Positions 1 through 5,682 of a stretch of DNA of 8,107 bases are shown piece by piece. The first letter of the stretch is position 1; every line of letters starts with the position of its first letter. The notes under the pieces are model-generated. The model was not told the origin of the DNA and made no database searches. It was given only the letters and a program-made list of their open reading frames with translations. The position numbers and the translations under genes are program-made. This DNA comes from Acetobacteraceae bacterium (GTDB lineage Bacteria > Pseudomonadota > Alphaproteobacteria > Acetobacterales > Acetobacteraceae): positions 1 to 8,107 of the forward strand of contig DAHWBL010000373.1 in NCBI GenBank assembly GCA_027323595.1, given 5' to 3'.

Positions 1-628
1 CATCGTGCTCAGCAAGACCGACCTGATCGACCCCGCTGCCCTGATCGAGCGCATCGCATCCATCAATCCCGGCGCCGAACTGATCGCCGCGGTGCGCGGT
101 GACGTTCCTGCCTCGAAATTATTGAATCTCGGCCTGTTTGCCCCGGAAGGCAAAATCCCCGACGTCGCCGCCTGGCTGCACGCCGAAGCCTACGAGCCCC
201 CGCACACCCACCACGATCATCATCACGATCACCACGACCACGATCACGATCACGATCACGATCACGGGGCACTCGACCGCAACCGCCATGACGACAAGAT
301 CCACGCCTTCAGCCTCAGCTTCGAGGCGCCCCTGCATTGGGACGGCGTCGGCCGCTTCCTTGAGATCCTGATCGCGACCCACGGAGAAAGCCTGTTGCGG
401 GTCAAGGGAATTCTGGATCTCGAAGGTCTGGAAAAGCCGGTCGCGATCCACGGCGTGCGCACCCTGTTCCACTCCCCCGAGGTGCTGCCCGGCTGGCCGG
501 AAGGCAGCCCACACACCTCGCGCCTGGTGTTCATCGTGCGCGATGACATCGACCGCGCCATGGTCGCCGAAGGCATCGCAAGCTTCGAGGACGCAGCGCG
601 GCGCGATGTGAAGCTCAACATCGCCTGA
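1..628 (+). CDS. CobW/G3E-family GTP-binding metallochaperone, C-terminal part (5' end outside window)
   Basis: The reading frame is open from the first bases, so the gene begins left of the window. The visible part opens with VLSKTDLID, the SKTD form of the G4 guanine-specificity motif of G3E GTPases. The other nucleotide-binding motifs (Walker A, CxCC) must lie upstream. Residues 67-87 (counted from the GTG at 5) form a metal-binding loop of 13 His and 7 Asp in 21 positions. It is followed by a CobW C-terminal domain at about residues 99-200 (IHAFSLSFEAPLHWDGVGRF ... VKGILDLEG ... HGVRTLFHSPE ... RLVFIVRDD). Family members use GTP hydrolysis to deliver or handle zinc, cobalt or other metals in the cytosol. 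His-rich loops are typical of the zinc-linked subgroup, but the metal cannot be read here. The stop lies 1 bp before lpxB, so the two genes are probably co-transcribed. A role in cobalamin synthesis is possible but has no local support. Confidence 0.9.
   Translation, partial: IVLSKTDLIDPAALIERIASINPGAELIAAVRGDVPASKLLNLGLFAPEGKIPDVAAWLHAEAYEPPHTHHDHHHDHHDHDHDHDHDHGALDRNRHDDKIHAFSLSFEAPLHWDGVGRFLEILIATHGESLLRVKGILDLEGLEKPVAIHGVRTLFHSPEVLPGWPEGSPHTSRLVFIVRDDIDRAMVAEGIASFEDAARRDVKLNIA
203..265 (+). repeat. His/Asp-rich coding tract with four perfect GATCAC hexamers
   Basis: The tract encodes 13 His, 7 Asp and 1 Thr inside the CobW-like protein. Its right half (242-265) is four uninterrupted copies of the hexamer GATCAC, read as Asp-His. 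Each hexamer gained or lost by replication slippage would change the loop by one Asp-His pair without shifting the frame. The location, between the GTPase and C-terminal domains, is the usual place for metal-binding loops in this family. Confidence 0.85.
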
Positions 629-629
629 C

Positions 630-1802
630 ATGACATTGATCTATCTGGTCGCGGGCGAAGCCAGCGGCGACGCGCTCGCCGCCCGCCTCGTCGCCGCACT
701 GCGCGCCCGCCGCCCTGATCTCACCTTCGCCGGCGTCGGCGGACGGCTGCTGGCCGAACAGGGCGTGACCAGCCTTTTTCCCATGCAGGAACTGGCACTT
801 TTCGGTCTGCTCGAAGTCCTGCCGAAGATGCGCCTGCTCGCCCGCCGCCTCGCCGAGACCAAGGCGGACATCCTCGCGCGCCAACCCGCCATCGTCGTCA
901 CCATCGACAGCCCCGGCTTCACCTTGCGGCTGCTGCGCAAGCTCGCCGGCGGCCCGATCCCGGCGATCCATTACGTCGCCCCGCAGGTCTGGGCGTGGCG
1001 CGAGGGCCGCGTGCGCTCCTATCACGGTCTGTGGCGCGAGCTGTTGTGCCTGCTGCCCTTCGAGCCCGCCTTCTTCGCCCGCCACGGCCTGGCCGCGCGC
1101 TTCGTCGGCCACCCGGTGCTCGAATCCGGCGCTGATCGCGGCGACGGCGCCAGGGCGCGCGCGCGCCACAACATCGCCGCGGACGCGCCGGTCCTGCTGC
1201 TGCTGCCCGGCAGCCGGCTCAGCGAGGTCCGCCGTCTCGCACCGCGCTTCGAGATCGCCGCGAGGCTGCTGCGGCAACGCCATCCGAACCTGGTCTGCCT
1301 GCTCATCGCAGCCCCTGCCATCAGCGCGCAGGTGCGCCGCTTCGTCGCCGGCTGGCAGACCGCCCCGATCGTCATCGATGACGACGCCGGCAAGCACGAT
1401 GCCTTCGCCGCCGCCACCGCCGCACTCAGCAAATCCGGCACCTCCAATCTCGAACTGGCGCTGGCCGGCGTGCCGATGGTGGTGGTCTACCGCGTCAACC
1501 CGATCAGTGCCGCGATCGCGCGCCGCCTCATCACCATCAAATTCGCCTCGCTGGTGAACCTGCTGTCGGGCCGCGAGCTGGTGCCTGAATTATTGCAGGA
1601 AAACGCCACCGCGCAGAATTTCGCCGCCGCCCTCGCGCCGCTGCTCGAAGCCGGCGCGCCCGCCGACGCCCAGCGCGCGGGCTTCGCGGCCCTGCGCGCA
1701 TCCCTCACCCCGCCGGAGGGCACGCCCTCGCAGGCGGCGGCGGCGGCCGTGCTCGCCCAGCTAGAGCAACATCGCGCAGACCGGAATCGGTCTGGGCGAT
1801 AA
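630..1802 (+). CDS. lpxB: Lipid-A-disaccharide synthase LpxB
   Basis: LpxB is a GT19 glycosyltransferase at the inner face of the cytoplasmic membrane. It joins UDP-2,3-diacylglucosamine to lipid X to give the tetraacyl disaccharide of lipid A, releasing UDP. The 390-residue protein has the expected landmarks: N-terminal VAGEASGD (7-14), FAGVGG (33-38), LFGLLEVLP (58-65), VTIDSPGF (90-97) with the conserved Asp93, HYVAPQVWAWREGR (114-127), FVGHPV (158-163), LLLPGSR (190-196), SKSGTSNLELALAGVPMVV (267-285) and LVNLLSGRELVPELLQE (308-324). Length fits the family (about 380-390). The ATG at 630 sits 1 bp after the upstream stop with only a weak Shine-Dalgarno, which suggests translational coupling. 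The last 12 residues (EQHRADRNRSGR) and the stop are encoded by a palindromic element, so this tail is probably not ancestral. The gene converges on the ABC importer operon. Confidence 0.96.
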   Translation: MTLIYLVAGEASGDALAARLVAALRARRPDLTFAGVGGRLLAEQGVTSLFPMQELALFGLLEVLPKMRLLARRLAETKADILARQPAIVVTIDSPGFTLRLLRKLAGGPIPAIHYVAPQVWAWREGRVRSYHGLWRELLCLLPFEPAFFARHGLAARFVGHPVLESGADRGDGARARARHNIAADAPVLLLLPGSRLSEVRRLAPRFEIAARLLRQRHPNLVCLLIAAPAISAQVRRFVAGWQTAPIVIDDDAGKHDAFAAATAALSKSGTSNLELALAGVPMVVVYRVNPISAAIARRLITIKFASLVNLLSGRELVPELLQENATAQNFAAALAPLLEAGAPADAQRAGFAALRASLTPPEGTPSQAAAAAVLAQLEQHRADRNRSGR

Positions 1803-1810
1803 AGTTGCTC
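1764..1810. repeat. Imperfect palindrome P1 forming the 3' end and stop of lpxB
   Basis: Left arm gagcaac (1764-1770) pairs with gttgctc (1804-1810), atcgc (1771-1775) with gcgat (1796-1800), and cagaccg (1777-1783) with cggtctg (1788-1794). The loop is gaat, with one G-G mismatch and a 3-base bulge (1801-1803). That is 19 base pairs in 47 nt. It carries the last 12 lpxB codons, and the TAA (1800-1802) lies in the right arm. There is no U-tract, so it is not a classical intrinsic terminator, but such a hairpin could protect the mRNA 3' end. Its shape resembles the mobile palindromic repeats scattered through alphaproteobacterial genomes; family membership is inferred. Confidence 0.8.
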
Positions 1811-1826
1811 GCGCATCATATGGCTG

Positions 1827-1875
1827 GAGCGGTTTCACAGCGTCGATGCCGATGACGGTCAGGGTGAAACCGCTC
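1827..1875. repeat. Palindrome P2 between the convergent lpxB and ABC permease genes
   Basis: A perfect 12-bp inverted repeat: gagcggtttcac (1827-1838) and gtgaaaccgctc (1864-1875). The 25-nt centre contains a smaller cgtc/gacg pairing (1841-1844 with 1854-1857). It lies 16 bp right of P1. The outer ends match those of P1: TAGAGC begins P1 at 1762 and its complement GCTCTA ends P2 at 1877. The 7-mer atcatat occurs on both sides (1815-1821 and 1883-1889). Lying between converging genes, it may end or insulate transcription in both directions. It fills most of the 81-bp intergenic gap. Confidence 0.75.
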
Positions 1876-1883
1876 TAAGCTGA

Positions 1884-2684
1884 TCATATCCTCGGCGCCG
1901 CCGACACCCAGGCCGGCGGCGGACGCCAGCGCAACAGATGCGCCTCCAATTTATCGAAGCCCGCGCCAAGCAACATCGTGATCGCCATCATGATCATGAT
2001 CATCGCCATCGCGCCGGCGGTGTTGTACGAGGTCGCATACAGGTTGAGCCGATAGCCAAGGCCGTGCGAGGAAACCATGAACTCGCCAAGGATCACGCCA
2101 ACCAGCGCGAACGGCAGGCTCATCTTCAACCCGGTCAAAATCCAGCTCGCAGCACCAGGCAGCATCACCTTGGCGAAAATCTGCCACCCGCTCGCCCCCT
2201 GCACCCGCGCGACATCGCACAGCCCGCGCTCCACCGCGCGCACGCCCGACAGGCTGTTGAAGAAGGTGATGAAAAAAACCAGTGTCGCGGCCAGGAAAAT
2301 CTTCGACGCCATGTCGATGCCCAGCCACACGATGAGCATCGGCGCGAGCGCCACCCGCGGCACCGCGTTCAACGCCACCAGAAACGGATCAAGCAGCCGC
2401 GCGACAAAGGCAAAACGCCCGAGCGCCACCCCCAGCACAACCCCGCCGGCCGCACCAACCCCGTAGCCCAGCAGCATCTCAACCCCGGTCACCCGCAGAT
2501 CGTCATAGAATTGCGCGGAGGCGATCTCGTGGCCGAGTGCCGCGGCGATGTCGCTCGGCCGGCTGACATAGAACGGATCGATCCAGCGCCCCGCGGCGAT
2601 CTGCCAGACACCGAAAAACCCTGCCGCCAGCAGCAACTGTGCCGCGCGCACCACCCGCGGGTCCTGCCAGTCGAACCGCCTCAT
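1884..2684 (-). CDS. ABC importer permease, SsuC/TauC-like (BPD_transp_1 family)
   Basis: Inner-membrane subunit of a binding-protein-dependent importer. It forms the dimeric channel through which the substrate passes when the ATPase hydrolyses ATP. The 266-residue protein has hydrophobic segments at about 14-32, 68-90, 96-122, 128-145, 186-204 and 223-242. It carries the ATPase-docking EAA loop in the form DVARVQGASGWQIFAKVMLP (157-176), including the conserved Gly and LP. VPRVALAPMLIVWLG (108-122) and the late FALVGVILGEFM...GLG (192-210) are characteristic of the nitrate/sulfonate/taurine permease group. The ATG overlaps the ATPase stop as ATGA (2681-2684), indicating translational coupling. 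It is the last gene of the operon. The substrate is not identifiable. Confidence 0.93.
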   Translation of the reverse strand: MRRFDWQDPRVVRAAQLLLAAGFFGVWQIAAGRWIDPFYVSRPSDIAAALGHEIASAQFYDDLRVTGVEMLLGYGVGAAGGVVLGVALGRFAFVARLLDPFLVALNAVPRVALAPMLIVWLGIDMASKIFLAATLVFFITFFNSLSGVRAVERGLCDVARVQGASGWQIFAKVMLPGAASWILTGLKMSLPFALVGVILGEFMVSSHGLGYRLNLYATSYNTAGAMAMIMIMMAITMLLGAGFDKLEAHLLRWRPPPAWVSAAPRI

Positions 2685-3445
2685 ACCGTCACCTCGCGCG
2701 CCAGATCGCGCCAGATGCCGTCATGCAGCCGGCGAAATTCCGCATCGTCATGGATGAAGAACACATCGCGCGGCCGGCCGATCGCCACCGCCTCGTCGCG
2801 CAGAATCCGCCCCGGCCGCGCGCTCATCAGCAGCACCCGATCGGCCAGCGCGATCGCCTCCACCAGATCATGGGTGACAAACAGCACCGTCGGGCGCGTC
2901 TGCTGCCAGATGCGCAGCAGCAGCGCCTGCAACCCAAGGCGCGTCTGCGCATCCAGCGGCCCGAACGGCTCATCCATCAGGATCACCTCGGGCTCATAGA
3001 TCAGCGTGCGCACGATGTTGCCGCGCTGGCGCATCCCGCCCGACAATTCATGCGGATAGGCATCGGCGAACCCGTCCAGCCCAACCCGCGCCAGCCACTC
3101 CTGCGCCCGCGCCGCGCGCTCCGCCCGCCCCACCCCGGCCAGTTCCAGCGGCAGCGCCACATTGTCGCGCAGCGTGCGCCACGGAAACAGATTATCCTGC
3201 TGCGTGACATAGCCGATCCGCCGGTCCAACCCCGCGATCGGCCGCCCATCGGCCAGAACCTGCCCGCCGCTCGGCGCCGCGAGCCCGGCGAGCAGATTGA
3301 GCAGGGTGGATTTGCCGCAGCCGCTCGGACCCACGATGGTCACGAACTCGCCAGGCGAAATCGTCAAACTCACCGGATCGAGCGCCGCCACCACGCCATT
3401 GCGGCCGACGAAATTCTTGGCCACGCCATCGATGCGAAGCAGCAA
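2681..3445 (-). CDS. ABC importer ATP-binding protein, SsuB/TauB-like
   Basis: Cytoplasmic ATPase of the same importer, 254 residues. Walker A is GPSGCGKST (39-47), the Q-loop region is YVTQQDNLFPWRTLRDNV (79-96), the signature LSGGMRQR (134-141), Walker B VILMDEP (154-160) with catalytic Glu159, the D-loop PLDAQTR (163-169), and the H-loop His192 in FVTHDLVEA. After the signature the sequence reads GNIVRTL rather than the common VAIARAL, which is unusual but keeps the fold. The N-terminus LLLRIDGVAKNF fits the family only if the start is the TTG at 3445-3443. No ATG is available nearby; a GTG at 3424 would cut into the first strand. The start lies 2 bp after the binding-protein stop. Nothing in it reveals the substrate. 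Confidence 0.93.
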   Translation of the reverse strand: MLLRIDGVAKNFVGRNGVVAALDPVSLTISPGEFVTIVGPSGCGKSTLLNLLAGLAAPSGGQVLADGRPIAGLDRRIGYVTQQDNLFPWRTLRDNVALPLELAGVGRAERAARAQEWLARVGLDGFADAYPHELSGGMRQRGNIVRTLIYEPEVILMDEPFGPLDAQTRLGLQALLLRIWQQTRPTVLFVTHDLVEAIALADRVLLMSARPGRILRDEAVAIGRPRDVFFIHDDAEFRRLHDGIWRDLAREVTV

Positions 3446-3447
3446 CG

Positions 3448-4473
3448 TCAGTGCCCGAGATAGGCGTTGGTGGCCACCTCGTCCCAGCGCGGCGCGCTCC
3501 CGATCGCCCCGGTCCTGATCAGGAACCCCGCCGCGCGATCCACCTCCGCCTCGGTGATCTGCCCGCCTTCCTTGAACGCCGGCACCATGCGCGCGACGAT
3601 GCGCACCAGCAGATCATCGGGCGTGCCGGAGAAACGATTGCGCAATTCAGGCAATTGATCTTCCGGCGCGGTCGCATGGATCCAATGGATCGCCACCGCC
3701 AGCGCACGCGCCACCCCGCGCACCGTCTCTGGGTGGGCCGCGGCATAGTCGGGGCGCACATACAGCAGCTCCCACAGCATGTCGTCAAAGGCCGGGTCCG
3801 CGCCACCGGTGTTGTCGCTCAGCGCGACACCCTTGCCGTGATAGACAGGAAACTCCGGCACCGGGCTCGCGCCGCACGCCACATCCACCCGCCCGTTCTC
3901 CACCGCCGGCACCAATGACGACGGCCCGCCGATGCCAACCACCCGCACCTCGCGCTGCGGCTCAAAACCTGCGCGGCGCACGTAATACTCGGCCAGCAGA
4001 TAGGTCGCAGCCCCGGGGCGCGTGCCGGCCATCGTCATCCCCTTCAACAATGGCAGCTTCTGCTCCAGCGTCATCGCCGGGCTGATCCCCGCGCGCGCCG
4101 CCGAGCCCGCGTTGATCACGCAATCGAGCGTCATCCGGTTCAGCAGATTCATCGCCGCCAGCAGCTTCTTGCCCTGCGCATAGGCGCTGAACAGACGGTT
4201 GGGGGTGGAGACGGTGAAATCAACGCTGCCCGAAATCAGCGCATCCACGTCCGGGCCATCGCCGTTGGTGACGATGATCTCGACGTCATAGCCCTGCTCC
4301 GCGAAAAATCCCTGATCCTTCGCCACCATCAGCGGATAGACGCTCAGCGCCGGCACCGGAACCGTCACCCGCAGCTTCGCGGGCTCCGCTGCGTTCGCAC
4401 CGGCCGCCATCGCACCGGCGACCATGCCAAGCAGCAGCAGCCCCCGCGCCTGTCCCACCCATCCCGCCATCAT
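3448..4473 (-). CDS. ABC importer periplasmic substrate-binding protein, NMT1/SsuA/TauA-like
   Basis: Periplasmic binding protein that captures the substrate and delivers it to the permease. I chose the ATG at 4473 (MMAGWVGQ...). It opens a clean signal peptide with a short charged start, a hydrophobic core at 11-25 and an AxA site near ANA-A (26-29), giving a 341-residue precursor. A longer reading to 4560 adds an Arg/Cys-rich stretch with no signal-peptide character. The mature part shows the family pattern: LRVTVPVPALSVYPLMVAKD (34-53), GFFAEQGYDVEI (55-66), DVDALISGSVDFTVST (75-90), an LKGMTMAG lobe-2 entry (143-150), and GIGGPSSLVPAVENGRVDVA (180-199). Members bind sulfonates, taurine, nitrate, bicarbonate, aromatic acids or pyrimidine precursors, and the ligand cannot be assigned here. 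It is the first gene of the operon, transcribed away from the desaturase. Confidence 0.92.
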   Translation of the reverse strand: MMAGWVGQARGLLLLGMVAGAMAAGANAAEPAKLRVTVPVPALSVYPLMVAKDQGFFAEQGYDVEIIVTNGDGPDVDALISGSVDFTVSTPNRLFSAYAQGKKLLAAMNLLNRMTLDCVINAGSAARAGISPAMTLEQKLPLLKGMTMAGTRPGAATYLLAEYYVRRAGFEPQREVRVVGIGGPSSLVPAVENGRVDVACGASPVPEFPVYHGKGVALSDNTGGADPAFDDMLWELLYVRPDYAAAHPETVRGVARALAVAIHWIHATAPEDQLPELRNRFSGTPDDLLVRIVARMVPAFKEGGQITEAEVDRAAGFLIRTGAIGSAPRWDEVATNAYLGH

Positions 4474-4532
4474 CGCCCCCGCTTCACAACCACGCGAACG
4501 ATGACGACAACACCGCGGACAGGCAAGTACGG

Positions 4533-4562
4533 CCCGCCTTCTCATTCCCCGCCTTCTCATTC
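4533..4562. repeat. Perfect 15-bp tandem duplication with adjoining inverted repeat
   Basis: The unit cccgccttctcattc occurs twice with no spacer (4533-4547 and 4548-4562). The second copy also joins the following bases to form cgcctt-(7)-aaggcg (4550-4555 with 4563-4568). Copies 15 bp apart are not on the same helix face, which argues slightly against a simple cooperative operator. A slippage duplication is the other explanation. The role is unknown. Confidence 0.7.
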
Positions 4563-4595
4563 AAGGCGAAACCTCGTATCACCTTCGCAACACAC

Positions 4596-4627
4596 GGCAG
4601 GACCAACGTCCTGGGGCCTGGTCTGCC
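4596..4627 (+). promoter_or_regulatory. Two mutually exclusive hairpins upstream of the desaturase
   Basis: A compact hairpin pairs caggac (4598-4603) with gtcctg (4608-4613) around a 4-nt loop. A longer alternative pairs ggca (4596-4599) with tgcc (4624-4627) and gacca (4601-4605) with tggtc (4619-4623), bulging G4600. The two share bases and cannot coexist. If transcription starts upstream of 4596, this would lie in the desaturase leader 67-98 nt before the start codon. The transcription start is unknown, so a regulatory role is speculative. Confidence 0.3.
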
Positions 4628-4676
4628 CCGCATACAGCCGCCACCCGCATCAGCCGAAGCACGGGCCACGCGCGCT

Positions 4677-4685
4677 GAGAAGGAG
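4677..4685 (+). promoter_or_regulatory. Shine-Dalgarno gagaaggag that decides the desaturase start
   Basis: GAGAAGGAG is the strongest ribosome-binding sequence in the region. It ends 8 nt before an in-frame CTG at 4694. No ATG, GTG or TTG in the desaturase frame lies between the upstream in-frame stop (TGA at 4676-4678) and the GTG at 4775. The nearby TTG at 4686 is out of frame. The sequence therefore points to CTG as the start codon. Confidence 0.65.
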
Positions 4686-4693
4686 TTGCGGTC

Positions 4694-5620
4694 CTGGACC
4701 ACGCCCCCGCCGACGCCGCGCGCCGCGCGACGCACCGTCTGCCATACCCCGAGCTGGTCAATCGCCGCCGTCTGGTGCCGCGCTACGCCGCCACCGTCGC
4801 GCTGTATCACGCGGTCGCGCTGCTGGCCGTGCTGCCGTGGCTGTTCAGTTGGACCGGCGTGGTGCTCGCCATCCTCGGCCTCTACGTCTTTGGCAGCCTG
4901 GGCATCAATCTTTACTACCACCGCCTGCTCACCCACCGCGGCCTCACCACGCCGCGCTGGGTGGAGAAGCTTCTCGCCATCCTCGCGGTCAGTTGCGTGC
5001 AGGACACCCCGGCGCGCTGGGTGGCGGTGCATCGCCGCCACCACGAATTCTCCGACCGCCAGCCCGATCCGCACAGCCCGCTGGTGAATTTCCTGTGGGG
5101 CCATGTCGGCTGGATGCTGGTGGAAAACGGCGATCTCGCGCGGTTTCAAATCTATGAGCGCTACGCAAAGGACATCCTGCGCGACCCGTTCCAGAAATGG
5201 CTCGAACGCAACTATGGCTGGATCGTTCTGGGCCAATGGCTCGCCTATCTTGGCGCCGGCGTCGCCATCGCGCTCATCGCCGGCCACCCCATCTCCGGCG
5301 CGCTGCAATTGGGCGCCAGCCTGCTGGTCTGGGGCGTGTTCGTGCGCACCGTGCTGGTCTGGCACATCACCTGGTCGGTGAATTCGCTGTCCCACCTGTT
5401 CGGCTATCGCACCTTTGAGACCGGCGAGGACAGCCGCAACAACATCCTCGTCGCCCTGATCTCCAACGGCGAAGGCTGGCACAACAACCACCACGCGGAC
5501 CCCAGATCCGCCCGCCATGGCCATCGGTGGTGGGAACTGGACGTGGTCTATCTGACCATCGCGGCAATGGAATTTTTGGGACTGGCGCACAACGTGGTCA
5601 GACCCAGGGTCGCAAAGTAG
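4694..5620 (+). CDS. Membrane fatty-acid (acyl-CoA / acyl-lipid) desaturase, delta-9 type
   Basis: Integral-membrane di-iron desaturase that puts a cis double bond in acyl chains using O2 and electrons from a carrier, adjusting membrane fluidity. Counted from the CTG start (308 aa), the three histidine boxes are HRLLTH (76-81), HRRHH (113-117) and HNNHH (263-267), with a further conserved HITWSVNSLSH segment (224-234). Hydrophobic spans lie at about 36-50, 53-71, 93-102, 175-197 and 204-222. GEGWHNNHH and the Trp/Asp-rich C-terminus match the OLE1/stearoyl-CoA desaturase family. The GTG at 4775 gives 281 aa, lacks a good Shine-Dalgarno and omits a plausible N-terminal segment (DHAPADAARRATHRLPYPEL). 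It diverges from the importer operon and converges on tsf. delta-9 specificity is inferred from the family. There is no fused cytochrome b5 domain, so an external electron donor is needed. Confidence 0.92.
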   Translation: MDHAPADAARRATHRLPYPELVNRRRLVPRYAATVALYHAVALLAVLPWLFSWTGVVLAILGLYVFGSLGINLYYHRLLTHRGLTTPRWVEKLLAILAVSCVQDTPARWVAVHRRHHEFSDRQPDPHSPLVNFLWGHVGWMLVENGDLARFQIYERYAKDILRDPFQKWLERNYGWIVLGQWLAYLGAGVAIALIAGHPISGALQLGASLLVWGVFVRTVLVWHITWSVNSLSHLFGYRTFETGEDSRNNILVALISNGEGWHNNHHADPRSARHGHRWWELDVVYLTIAAMEFLGLAHNVVRPRVAK

Positions 5621-5630
5621 GGGGGTCGCA

Positions 5631-5661
5631 AAATAAAGGCGGCGCCCCGAAGAGCGCCGCC
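5631..5661 (-). terminator. Intrinsic terminator of the rpsB-tsf operon
   Basis: An 8-bp all-GC stem pairs ggcggcgc (5638-5645) with gcgccgcc (5654-5661) around an 8-nt loop. On the minus strand the hairpin is followed at once by TTTATTT (5637-5631). It begins 22 bp after the tsf stop. On the plus strand no T-run follows, so it mainly serves tsf, although it could also protect the 3' end of the desaturase mRNA, which ends 17 bp to its left. Confidence 0.85.
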
Positions 5662-5682
5662 CTGATCAACGCATGTTGTCGT

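Larger units (their letters stand above)
4474..4693. promoter_or_regulatory. Divergent control region between ABC importer operon and desaturase
   Basis: These 220 bp separate the two divergently transcribed units and must hold both promoters. I see no strong -35/-10 pair. Structured elements are present: a perfect 15-bp tandem repeat (4533-4562), a 6-bp hairpin cgcctt/aaggcg (4550-4568), and two overlapping hairpins at 4596-4627. No long conserved ORF covers it: reading frames that cross it are extensions of, or antisense to, the flanking genes. Confidence 0.6.

Noticed and set aside
1938..2999. Long plus-strand open frame opposite the ABC permease and ATPase
   Set aside because: It is a His/Arg/Pro-rich shadow of two genes whose protein motifs are unmistakable on the minus strand.
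4484..4693. TPP riboswitch, considered because the binding protein is NMT1/THI5-like and ctgaga occurs at 4675
   Set aside because: The other conserved thi-box segments are absent. The ctgaga is on the desaturase strand and overlaps its Shine-Dalgarno.
4484..5590. Long minus-strand open frame (368 codons) opposite the desaturase
   Set aside because: It is antisense to a desaturase with all three histidine boxes, has no recognisable family features, and arises from high GC content.
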